Part shown: positions 41,703 through 49,358 of the stretch, piece by piece
Layout: each line of letters opens with the position of its first letter
Numbering within the stretch: position 1 is the stretch's first letter
From: an uncultured Dehalococcoidia bacterium
Lineage (GTDB): Bacteria > Chloroflexota > Dehalococcoidia > Lucifugimonadales > CATQGZ01
Reading direction: 5' to 3'
DNA length: 64,000 nt
NCBI GenBank assembly: GCA_958295685.1
Contig: OY282365.1
Coordinates: 1,364,001-1,428,000, forward strand
The notes under the pieces: generated by a model
Databases searched by the model: none
What the model was told of the DNA's origin: nothing
The model's input: only the letters and a program-made list of their open reading frames with translations
Program-made: the position numbers and the translations under genes

Positions 41703-42893
41703 CTAGAACTCGTAGGGGCACCAGGGCAGGGGTCGATGGGCGAACATCGCGTCGGCGCGGGCGAGGGCCCGTGGTGCGCGCTCCTCGACGCGTCCGGCGC
41801 GGGCCAGTGCGCTGAACGCCTCTGTGCCGAGATATGCCACGGCCAGGTCTGCCGCCGTCAGGACTAGGTCGGGATTCTTGGTCGAGCGGCTGCACCTGGC
41901 GCCGGCGCCGGAGGCCTCCAACTCGAACGTGCCCTGGTTCCAGGGGCAGAACGAGTCGACTAGGCCGAGCACGAGAGACTCCTCGCGGGCGTAGCTGCGG
42001 CCTGAGAGGGCCTGTGGCGCGTCGACGAGGCGCAGCCACAGGCCCTCGTACACCTCGCGCTTCAGCCGTCTTGGGTCGGCGAGCATCCACGGGAGCGGGT
42101 CGTCGACTGCGCGGGTGTGGGCTGTGGTCGTCGTCCGCAGGTCTATGTCGAAGCAGTAGCGCCAGAGGGCGGCGTGGGCGTCGTCCGTGGCGGCCATCAG
42201 GAGGTCCACCAACACGGTCTCGTCCTTGAGCCGGTAGGTTGTGAAGCCTTCGGGCCTGCCGTCTCTCTCGTAGAGGACGTGGAAGTATGCGCTGGCTCCG
42301 CGGCGCTGAATCTCCGGGTCGGCGAGCAGGACGCTCCAAGAGGTCTCCGGCCGCAGGACGGCGCCCGGACGCCCTGAGATCGCGCGCCGCTCGATCTCAG
42401 GGAAGATGTCCTTCGCGCGGTCGGGCGTGACGAAGCTGAGGCGTCCCTCCGCCTCGAATGGCCGGGCGTAGGACGTGTGCTGCCGCTCGATGGTCCACCG
42501 CTCGTTGAAGGATGCGATGCCATAGCCGAACCTGCCGTATATTATGCTCTCAGAGGCGGTCAGGCAGGCCAGGGGTATCCCGGCTTCGTGGAACTCCGTC
42601 AGCTGACGCTTCATCATTCGCGTGAGCAGCCCCCTGCGGCGATGTGTCGGGTGCACCCCGACGCTTGCGATGCCGGCCGCGTCCATAGTCCCGCCGGGGA
42701 TGCCGAGGTCGAAGGGCTGCCAGAGGGCCACCCCCACCATCTGGCCGTCGTCGAATGCCGCCAGGCTGCGCTCCGGCTCCACCGTTTGCCTGTACAGGGC
42801 GAGCAGCTCCTCCGGCAGCTGCCACCCGAACGCCCGGGAGTCGGAGCGCAGGAACTCGTCGACCTCGTCCTGTCGAATCGCGCGGATTTCCAT
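41703..42893 (-). CDS. Eis-like GNAT N-acetyltransferase
   Basis: 396 aa. N-terminal GNAT fold with VGVHPTHRRRGLLTRMMKRQ (acetyl-CoA loop) and YGRFGYGIAS. The middle is a second GNAT-like lobe, and the C-terminal region (about 290-396) is the sterol-carrier-like domain usual for Eis (GTFELEASGAGARCS, DLAVAYLGTEAF), ending in PYEF. Eis enzymes acetylate aminoglycosides and protein lysines; the C-terminal carboxylate often takes part in catalysis. Substrate not known here. Confidence 0.85.
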   Translation of the reverse strand: MEIRAIRQDEVDEFLRSDSRAFGWQLPEELLALYRQTVEPERSLAAFDDGQMVGVALWQPFDLGIPGGTMDAAGIASVGVHPTHRRRGLLTRMMKRQLTEFHEAGIPLACLTASESIIYGRFGYGIASFNERWTIERQHTSYARPFEAEGRLSFVTPDRAKDIFPEIERRAISGRPGAVLRPETSWSVLLADPEIQRRGASAYFHVLYERDGRPEGFTTYRLKDETVLVDLLMAATDDAHAALWRYCFDIDLRTTTTAHTRAVDDPLPWMLADPRRLKREVYEGLWLRLVDAPQALSGRSYAREESLVLGLVDSFCPWNQGTFELEASGAGARCSRSTKNPDLVLTAADLAVAYLGTEAFSALARAGRVEERAPRALARADAMFAHRPLPWCPYEF

Positions 42894-42923
42894 GACTGTG
42901 CCTGTCCTCTCTGACCGGGGCCG

Positions 42924-44063
42924 CTACTGGTCGATCACCGAGCCGTCGAGGTGGAGCCGGGTCTCCACCTCGCGGGGCGTCGGCGGGTGCTTCTCCTGGG
43001 CGTCGGGGGCCAGCGAGACGCCGATTCCCGGCGAGTCGGGGATGATCAGGAAACCGTCCTCCAGCTCGATCCTGCCGGTGACGATTTCGCTCTTGGGAGG
43101 CCGGTCCTCGCCCAGCGGGTACTCCTGGATGGCGAAGTTGGGGATGCACGCCGCAAGCTGCAGGCAGGCCGCCGTGCTCACCGGACTCAGCGGATTGTGC
43201 GGCACGACCCCCACGTAGTGCGCCTCCGCCAGGGCCGCGATCTTCTTTGAGTGGGTGATCCCGCCCGCCATGCACACGTCGGGCCGGACGTACTGCACCG
43301 CGCCCCTGCTGAGGAGCATCTCGAACTCGTGGATCGAGTGGAGCCGCTCGCCCGTGGCGATGGGGATCGACACGTTCCTGGCGACCAGTTCCATGGCGTC
43401 GAAGTTCTCGGGCAGCACAGGGTCTTCGTAGAACATCGGGTGGAACTCCTCGATTCCCCTCGCCAGCACGACGGCCTCGGCCGGGGTCAGCTGCCGGTGT
43501 ATCTCGATGCACAGGTCCACCTCGTCTCCGACCGCCTCCCGATAGGCGGCCACGGTGTCGATGGCGTCCCGCATCCTGTCGGCGTGGGTCTTGAAGTACG
43601 GGACGCTCCGGTCCTCATCCAGGAACGGCGTCAGGTGGCCCACCGCCGTGAACCCCCGCGCCTTCGCGTCCTTGACGCCCTCGATCAGCTCCTCTTTGGT
43701 CGAGCCGAATACGTGATAGTAGACCCTGGCGCGGTCGCGGGTCTTGCCGCCGAGCAGCTGATAGACCGGCGCGCCGAAGTGCTTCCCGGCGATGTCCCAC
43801 AGCGCGACGTCGACCGCGCTCAGCGCCCCCATTATCGCCGCCCCGCGGAAGTGGCTGAACCGGTACATGTACTGCCAGTGGTGCTCGATCCGCAGCGGGT
43901 CCTTGCCCACGAGGTAGCGCCCGAACTTCTCCACCGCCGCGGCGCTGGCCTCCAGGTATCCCCATGCCCCCGACTCGCCGACCCCGGACAGCCCGGAGTC
44001 GGTCGTGACCCTGACGAACAGATACCTGTCGACGAGCAGCGGCTCGACCGATTCCACCCTCAT
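42924..44063 (-). CDS. Enolase-superfamily (mandelate racemase/muconate lactonizing) enzyme
   Basis: 379 aa. The capping domain has SAVDVALWDIAGKHFGAPVY and LLGGKTRDRARVYYHVFG. In the barrel, metal ligand positions are CIEIHRQLTPAEA (E-x-H where D-x-N is common), FYEDPV (E) and IATGERLH (E). A His (GVVPHNPLSP) follows, and NFAIQEYPLGE is near the C-terminus. The E-x-H pattern and PHNP recall galactonate/mannonate dehydratase-like members. Probably a sugar-acid dehydratase; the substrate is unknown. Its start overlaps the stop of the TauE-type gene upstream. Confidence 0.87.
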   Translation of the reverse strand: MRVESVEPLLVDRYLFVRVTTDSGLSGVGESGAWGYLEASAAAVEKFGRYLVGKDPLRIEHHWQYMYRFSHFRGAAIMGALSAVDVALWDIAGKHFGAPVYQLLGGKTRDRARVYYHVFGSTKEELIEGVKDAKARGFTAVGHLTPFLDEDRSVPYFKTHADRMRDAIDTVAAYREAVGDEVDLCIEIHRQLTPAEAVVLARGIEEFHPMFYEDPVLPENFDAMELVARNVSIPIATGERLHSIHEFEMLLSRGAVQYVRPDVCMAGGITHSKKIAALAEAHYVGVVPHNPLSPVSTAACLQLAACIPNFAIQEYPLGEDRPPKSEIVTGRIELEDGFLIIPDSPGIGVSLAPDAQEKHPPTPREVETRLHLDGSVIDQ

Positions 44064-44821
44064 TGGACACCTCCTAGCATCTGAACGACCTCACGGCCCA
44101 GCACCACGAGGCTCGTTGCGACGATCACCCCCACGGCCACGCGCCTGAACGTCCTCTCGTCTATCCGTTTCACCAGCAGAGTGGATATCCAGAACCCCAC
44201 CATGACGCACGGCAGCGACAGGAGCACGACGATGGCGCGCTCCAGCGTGAACAGGCCCGCCACAATGAAGCCGCCGACCCCGGCGGCCTGGATCAGGATG
44301 AAGTAGTAGGCCATCGAGGCCCTCATCGCCTGCCTGAGCGTACCCCGCATCAGCAGGAAGACGGCGACCAGAGGGCCGCCGATCCCGAGCGCGACCAGCA
44401 TCACGCCCACCGAGAATCCGAGGAGCGGCCCCACGAGGGCCGGCTTCGGAATCTCGCGGTGGAAGTTCAGGCCCACCGCCGCGGCGAGGAGCAGAATCGC
44501 CACCGTGATGCTGACACGGAGCGCCGACGCGTCGGCTGTGCCCAGGAAGTAGACGCCGAACGGCACTCCGGCCAGGCCCGCCAGGCTGATCGGCGTCATC
44601 TCTCGGACCGGCAGGTGTCTCCTGGTCTCGTAGAGCGCAACGCCGTAGGTCAGCAGCGCGACCGCGTTCAGGACCACCACCACCGTGACCGGGTCCATCA
44701 CTATCAGCATCGGCGGGGCGGCCGTCATGCCGAGCCCGAAGCCCGCCGTGCCGAGGACCACTCCCCCGATCAGCAGGCTCGCGCAGGCGACCCATAGTTG
44801 CTCCCAGTCAGGAAAAATCAA
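44060..44821 (-). CDS. Sulfite exporter TauE/SafE family membrane protein
   Basis: 253 aa, 7-8 hydrophobic segments (for example LIGGVVLGTAGFGLGMTAAP, PISLAGLAGVPFGVYFLG). Two copies of the TauE half-repeat are visible (G-rich GFGLGM and G-x-GGPLVAVFL). The family exports or imports small organic anions such as sulfite, sulfoacetate or other C2-C3 acids. It overlaps the enolase-superfamily gene (ATGA), so the two are co-expressed and the transporter probably handles that enzyme's substrate or product. Confidence 0.87.
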   Translation of the reverse strand: MIFPDWEQLWVACASLLIGGVVLGTAGFGLGMTAAPPMLIVMDPVTVVVVLNAVALLTYGVALYETRRHLPVREMTPISLAGLAGVPFGVYFLGTADASALRVSITVAILLLAAAVGLNFHREIPKPALVGPLLGFSVGVMLVALGIGGPLVAVFLLMRGTLRQAMRASMAYYFILIQAAGVGGFIVAGLFTLERAIVVLLSLPCVMVGFWISTLLVKRIDERTFRRVAVGVIVATSLVVLGREVVQMLGGVQ

Positions 44822-44874
44822 CCCGCGCAGTATATCATGAGGCTCGCGGCGACCCAGCCGAAAGGAGCGCGGAG

Positions 44875-45252
44875 ATGCCCATAGTGGAGCACGACAGCCT
44901 GACCGAGACCCCTTGGAGGCCGAACTACCGGAAGTGGGACGTCACCGCGCCGGGTGACGGAACGACCGCCAGCAACCTGTCTATCGGAGAGGCCGCGCCG
45001 GGGGCCGGAGCCCCGGTCCACACTCACCGGACGGACGAGCTGATCGTGCTGCTCGAGGGAGAGCTGGAGGTCACCCTAGACGGCGAGGTCATGACCGTTG
45101 GGCCCAACCACACGCTCGTGATTCCGCCCAACGTGCCCCACGGCTTCACCGTGGTCGGCGAGAGCGGCGCCCGGATGCTCACCTTCTTTCCGACCGCCGA
45201 GCCGTTCGCCCACACGACCTACCTGGAAGGGGAGCCGCCCGCAGGGGTTTGA
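44875..45252 (+). CDS. Cupin domain protein
   Basis: 125 aa. HTHRTDELIVLLEGELEVTL is motif 1 and NHTLVIPPNVPHGFTVVGE motif 2. A strong GGAGATG context places the ATG. Not closely similar to the cupin at 29375. Divergent from the TauE gene and convergent with the selenoprotein gene (5 bp). Confidence 0.84.
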   Translation: MPIVEHDSLTETPWRPNYRKWDVTAPGDGTTASNLSIGEAAPGAGAPVHTHRTDELIVLLEGELEVTLDGEVMTVGPNHTLVIPPNVPHGFTVVGESGARMLTFFPTAEPFAHTTYLEGEPPAGV

Positions 45253-45256
45253 CGGG

Positions 45257-45523
45257 CTATCCGTCCAGCCTCTGGCGAATCGCGGCCCTCATCTCCTTGA
45301 GCCGCGTCAGAGTCGGGGTATCGTTCCCCTCCTCTTTCTTGTCGAATATCTTGTCGCCGTCGACGACCACCGTCAGAACCCCGTCGTCACCCGGTGTCAT
45401 GGTGACCGCCACGTCGAAGCCGCCCTCGGCAAAGAACTCAGCGGCCATCCAGACCGCCGTACCGTGGTAGCTTCAGGGGACGCAGTAGGTGATGTCTACG
45501 TTGACTTTCGCCTTGTACGCCAT
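45257..45523 (-). CDS. SelW-like (Rdx family) selenoprotein with in-frame TGA
   Basis: 88 aa if the TGA at 45475-45473 is read as selenocysteine. ATG 45523 with AGGAG 7 nt upstream, then AYKAKVNVDITYCVP-U-SYHGTAVWMAAEFF. The C-x2-U redox motif after a first beta strand, followed by a helix, and the later V-VDGDKIFDKKEEGNDTPT are the SelW/Rdx pattern (thioredoxin-like fold, thiol-based redox). A frame from ATG 45448 alone would lack the redox site and first strand. Fifteen nt after the TGA a hairpin fits a bacterial SECIS (separate entry). selA/selB were not in the window, so decoding is inferred. Confidence 0.78.
45441..45457 (-). promoter_or_regulatory. Candidate bacterial SECIS hairpin
   Basis: Minus strand: stem GCGGTC / GGCCGC (one G-U pair) with a 5-nt loop TGGAT, starting 16 nt after the TGA and with its loop about 22 nt after it. 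Published bacterial SECIS models require a small stem with G in the first loop positions about 16-37 nt after UGA; the loop here has GG at positions 2-3. Confidence 0.6.
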
Positions 45524-45670
45524 CTGTCCACTCCTGACGCTCAGAGCTAGTAGTACCTGAATCCAAGGTAGCACGGGTGCCCCGGTCTGTCAACGCCCGC
45601 GGCCGCCCCGTAATTGTTCAGACTTCATGAGGTCTTCCGATCAGCGTAGCCCTGATAAGCAGACGCCGGT

Positions 45671-45782
45671 TTCCCCACCCACCCGCCCATTGGAAGCTGG
45701 GGGCAAGCCCCCAGACCCCCTGCCAGAGGGGAGAACCCCTCTGGACTCCCCCTTCGGGTCTCACAGAGTCTGAACAGTTATA
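45671..45782 (+). repeat. Single copy of the hairpin-bearing module
   Basis: CCCACCCGCCCATTGGAAGC, CTGGGGG-CAAG-CCCCCAG, then CCAGAGGGG-AGAA-CCCCTCTGG and AGAGTCTGAACAG: a diverged copy of the 163-bp module at 29.8-30.2 kb. The gap 45524-45944 holds this and no gene I can support. Confidence 0.85.
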
Positions 45783-45944
45783 CCAAACGTAACTGTCAGT
45801 CCTAGTGAGGGGATGCCCTCTCCCCCTCTGGATACCGGCCTGCGCCGGTATGACGGCGGCTGTGCGATAACGAGAGTCCTCATAGACTCTGAACAGCTAC
45901 CTGCCCGGCGTGTGAGGCCGGATTCGAGCAGAGGGGCAGGGCCG

Positions 45945-46155
45945 GTTTTGCTGAAAACTGTCCCAAACTGTTCCATTTGTTCCATCTCCGTAGCTAAGGA
46001 TTCGATTTCGTGGAACAAATGTGGGGCACTTGTGGAACAGATGTGGAACAGAACCGGACAGTTCCGGGACAATTGTGGGACAGGGGTCTTCAGGGCTGTT
46101 GCTGGGTTGGCTGCTTCCATATGGATAATATAGTACAGGAGTTCGCTGCCGTCAA
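45945..46155 (-). promoter_or_regulatory. Word-array leader element F
   Basis: Minus strand: TTGACG (46155-46150), 17-bp spacer, TATATT (46132-46127), 6 nt, ATG at 46120. Seven units (46084 to 46009; six of 11 bp, one of 10 bp) with words TGTCCCA, TGTCCCG, TGTCCGG, TGTTCCA x2, TGCCCCA, TGTTCCA. The box CTTAGCTACGGAGATG follows, then inverted words at 45984-45977 (TGGAACAA), 45975-45968 (TGGAACAG) and 45965-45958 (TGGGACAG). The frame from the ATG stays open for 119 codons to 45761. The next minus-strand gene is the SelW-like one, over 400 bp on. Confidence 0.8.
46009..46084 (-). repeat. Tandem 10-11 bp repeats, words TGTTCCA/TGTCCCA (seven units)
   Basis: Contiguous units of 11 (one of 10) bp. 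Two word types are present in the array and the same two appear, inverted, downstream. Element E at 30389-30465 has the same series with a few base changes. Confidence 0.9.
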
Positions 46156-46225
46156 GGGAACTCCCCCCTTCGGACCTCACAGAGTCTGAACAGGTTCGGC
46201 GCCCCAAATCCCCCATATCCGACCC

Positions 46226-46357
46226 TAGACGACGCCGAACCGCTGTGCTAGAGTATCCCCATGACACAGCCAGCCCTCTCCGCAAACCTCTCAGAAGCCC
46301 GTCCTCTCGGCTGCGAAGGTTACAGACTTACACCTTTCGGCAAGAATCACCCGGAGA
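46226..46357 (+). promoter_or_regulatory. Word-array leader element D (array lost; upstream of uvrA)
   Basis: TAGACG (46226-46231, a decayed TTGACG), 17-bp spacer identical in end to A and B, TAGAGT (46249-46254), 6 nt, ATGACACAG at 46261. The array is missing; CCTCTCGGCTGCGAAGG (relative of the AGCTACGA box) and CTTACACCTTTCGGCAAGAA (relative of the inverted word end) follow directly. A 63-codon frame from 46261 ends at 46452, overlapping the uvrA start by 10 bp in another frame, so coupling is possible. Confidence 0.65.
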
Positions 46358-46442
46358 GACCCGATGACGGCCCTGATGATGGTAGAATGAGGCCCGTCGT
46401 CCAGACTCAGGACACCCCGAAACACCCTGTGGAGCGCCCCCC

Positions 46443-49349
46443 ATGCCGTTAGAGAACATCGTCGTCCGGGGCGCCCGCGAGCACAACCTCAAGAACGTCG
46501 ACGTCACCGTCCCGCGCAACAAGCTCGTGGTCGTCACCGGCGTCTCAGGCTCCGGCAAGAGTTCCCTCGCCTTCGACACCATCTACGCCGAGGGGCAGCG
46601 GCGCTACGTCGAGTCCCTCTCCGCATACGCGCGCCAGTTCCTTGGACGCATGGACAAGCCCGACGTCGACTATATCGAGGGCCTGTCTCCGGCCATCTCC
46701 ATCGACCAGAAGGGGGTGTCCCACAACCCGCGCTCGACGGTCGGCACCGTCACCGAGATATACGACTACCTCCGCCTGCTCTTCGCCAGGGTGGGACGGC
46801 CGCACTGCCACCGATGCGGCAGGCCGGTCGAGCGGCAGACCGTCCAGCAGATAGTCGACGCCGTTCTCGACCTGCCCGGCGGCAGCCGCATACAGATCAT
46901 GGCTCCCATGGTCAAGCGGCGGAAGGGCGAGCACAAAGAGGTCTTCGAGGAGGCGCGGCGGGCAGGCTTCGTCAGGGTCAGGGTCAACGGCGAGGTCCAC
47001 GACCTCTCCAGTCCGCCCGACCTGGACAAGAAGAGGTGGCACACCATCGAGATCGTGGTCGACCGCCTGGTGGTCGGCGACAGCGCCGAGTCAGGGCGCG
47101 TCTCCGATTCGGTGGAGACCGCCCTGAAGATGGCGGGAGGGGTCGTCCTCGTGTCCGCCGCCGACGGCGAGGAGCTCCTCTTCTCGGAACAGTTCGCCTG
47201 CGTGCACTGCAGCGTCAGCCTCGGCGAGCTCGAGCCGCGCACCTTCAGCTTCAACAACCCACACGGCGCCTGCGCCACCTGCACGGGGTTGGGCTACCGG
47301 CTGGAGGTGGACCCCGACCTGGTGGTCCCCAACAGGGAACTCAGCATTGCCCAGGGCGCCCTGCAGCCGTGGGCGCGCGCAGGGGCGTTCATGGGCTACC
47401 TCGGCAGCATCCTCGAGTCACTCTCGGAGGCATACGGGTTCTCCCTGAACGTCCCTTTCAAAGAGCTCGGCAAAGAGCACGTGGACCTCATCCTGTGGGG
47501 CAACGACGGCAGGCCCCTGCGAATGCGGCACCGCACGCGCAAGGGCAAGACGTACCGCTGGAACACCTCTTTCGAGGGAGTGATCGGCAACCTGACCCGC
47601 AGGCACAGGGAGACCGAATCCAACCACGCGAGGTCTGAGTACGAGCGGTACATGGCCTCCAGGCCCTGCAAGTCGTGCGGCGGACGGCGGCTCAAGCCCG
47701 AGGCGCTGGCCGTGACGGTCGGCGGACTCGACATCATGGCCGTCACCAACAAGTCCATCGCCCTAGCGCTCGACTGGATCGGCGCCATCGGGGGCGGCCC
47801 GGACTCCGGCAGGTCCAACGGCTCGGCTCCCGGCGAAGCCCTCACGGAGCGCGACAAGACCATCGCGTCCCAGATCCTCAAGGAGATCGACGCCCGCCTC
47901 CGCTTCCTCCTCAACGTCGGGCTGGACTATCTCACCCTGTCCAGGACGGCCTCCACGCTCAGCGGCGGGGAGGCTCAGCGCATCCGCCTTGCGACTCAGA
48001 TCGGCTCGGGCCTGATGGGCGTCCTCTACGTGTGCGACGAGCCCTCCATCGGCCTCCACCCTGCCGACGACCACCGCCTCATCACCACCCTCCAGCGGCT
48101 GAGAGACGTCGGCAACACCGTGCTCATCGTGGAGCACGACGAGGCCATCATGAGGGCCGCCGACTACATCATCGACCTCGGTCCAGGGGCCGGAGAGCAC
48201 GGCGGCCGCATCGTCGCTGCCGGGCCCGTCGAACACGTCGTCGCCTCCGACGAATCGATCACCGGCCAGTACCTGGGACGCCGGCGCGAAATTCCACTGC
48301 CGGAGATCAGGCGCAACGGCGGCAGAGCGAACATCGTCGTCAGGGGAGCGCGCGAGAACAACCTGAAGAACGTGGACGTCAGCATCCCGCTGGGGATACT
48401 GGTGTGCGTCACCGGCGTATCGGGATCGGGCAAGAGCACCCTGATATACGAGGTACTCTACAAGTCCCTCGCCCAGCACTTCTACAAGGCCAGGGACCGG
48501 CCCGGCAAGGCCGACGCGATTCTCAACCTCGACGAGATCGACAAGGTCGTCAACATCGACCAGTCTCCGATCGGGCGCACTCCGAGGAGCAACCCCGCCA
48601 CGTATACCGGCGCCTTCACGCCCATACGAGAGCTCTTCACCACCGTGCCGGAGGCCAGAATGCGCGGCTACAAGCCGGGCCGGTTCTCGTTCAACGTCAA
48701 GGGCGGCCGATGCGAGGCTTGCAGCGGCGACGGCTACATCAGCATCGAGATGCAGTTCCTCCCCGACGTCACCGTGCCCTGCGAGATATGCGCGGGGCAG
48801 CGCTACAACCGCGAAGCGCTCGAGATCGAGTTCAAGGGCAGGAACATCGGCCAGGTGCTGGACATGACGGTCTCGGAGGCCCTCGACTTCTTCAAGAACA
48901 TCCCCAGGGTCCGCAACAAGCTCCAGACCATGAGCGACGTCGGCCTCGGATACATCCGGCTGGGGCAGCCCGCCACACAGCTCAGCGGCGGAGAGGCCCA
49001 GCGCGTCAAGCTCGCCACGGAGCTGTCCAAACGCGCCACGGGGCGCACGATGTACATCCTGGACGAGCCGACCACCGGCCTGTCCTTCGAGGACTGCGCG
49101 CACCTGCTCAGGGTGCTCCACCGACTGGTGGACGCCGGCAACTCGGTCGTTCTCATCGAGCACCACCTGGACCTGATCAAGAACGCCGACTGGATAATCG
49201 ACCTAGGCCCCGGCGCCGGCGACAGCGGCGGCCACGTCATCGCCGAGGGGACACCGGAAGACCTCGCCCGACTCGACGACTCCAGCACCGGCCGCTACCT
49301 GCGGACCCACCTCGGCCTCGACACCCGGGTCGAAGCGGCGGCAGGCTGA
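46443..49349 (+). CDS. uvrA: Excinuclease ABC subunit A
   Basis: 968 aa. Two ABC ATPase modules: first P-loop GVSGSGKS at 33-40, second GVSGSGKST near 660. Zinc sites are CHRCG...; CVHCS...CATCTG; CKSCGG; and CEACSGDG...CEICAG. Signature LSGGEAQRIRLA/LSGGEAQRVKLA occurs twice. UvrA2 recognises bulky lesions and loads UvrB in nucleotide excision repair. GTGGAG upstream serves as ribosome binding site. A repeat-less leader element precedes it; no LexA box as clear as that of recA was found. Confidence 0.97.
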   Translation: MPLENIVVRGAREHNLKNVDVTVPRNKLVVVTGVSGSGKSSLAFDTIYAEGQRRYVESLSAYARQFLGRMDKPDVDYIEGLSPAISIDQKGVSHNPRSTVGTVTEIYDYLRLLFARVGRPHCHRCGRPVERQTVQQIVDAVLDLPGGSRIQIMAPMVKRRKGEHKEVFEEARRAGFVRVRVNGEVHDLSSPPDLDKKRWHTIEIVVDRLVVGDSAESGRVSDSVETALKMAGGVVLVSAADGEELLFSEQFACVHCSVSLGELEPRTFSFNNPHGACATCTGLGYRLEVDPDLVVPNRELSIAQGALQPWARAGAFMGYLGSILESLSEAYGFSLNVPFKELGKEHVDLILWGNDGRPLRMRHRTRKGKTYRWNTSFEGVIGNLTRRHRETESNHARSEYERYMASRPCKSCGGRRLKPEALAVTVGGLDIMAVTNKSIALALDWIGAIGGGPDSGRSNGSAPGEALTERDKTIASQILKEIDARLRFLLNVGLDYLTLSRTASTLSGGEAQRIRLATQIGSGLMGVLYVCDEPSIGLHPADDHRLITTLQRLRDVGNTVLIVEHDEAIMRAADYIIDLGPGAGEHGGRIVAAGPVEHVVASDESITGQYLGRRREIPLPEIRRNGGRANIVVRGARENNLKNVDVSIPLGILVCVTGVSGSGKSTLIYEVLYKSLAQHFYKARDRPGKADAILNLDEIDKVVNIDQSPIGRTPRSNPATYTGAFTPIRELFTTVPEARMRGYKPGRFSFNVKGGRCEACSGDGYISIEMQFLPDVTVPCEICAGQRYNREALEIEFKGRNIGQVLDMTVSEALDFFKNIPRVRNKLQTMSDVGLGYIRLGQPATQLSGGEAQRVKLATELSKRATGRTMYILDEPTTGLSFEDCAHLLRVLHRLVDAGNSVVLIEHHLDLIKNADWIIDLGPGAGDSGGHVIAEGTPEDLARLDDSSTGRYLRTHLGLDTRVEAAAG

Positions 49350-49358
49350 GACGAAGCG

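Noticed and set aside
45257..45448. 63-aa minus-strand protein starting at ATG 45448
   Set aside because: Starts inside the SelW-like helix and lacks the redox motif; better explained as the part of the selenoprotein gene after the in-frame TGA.
46261..46452. 63-aa protein upstream of uvrA
   Set aside because: Its first half is the leader element and its second half is the uvrA leader; no similarity to a known protein, so described as part of element D.
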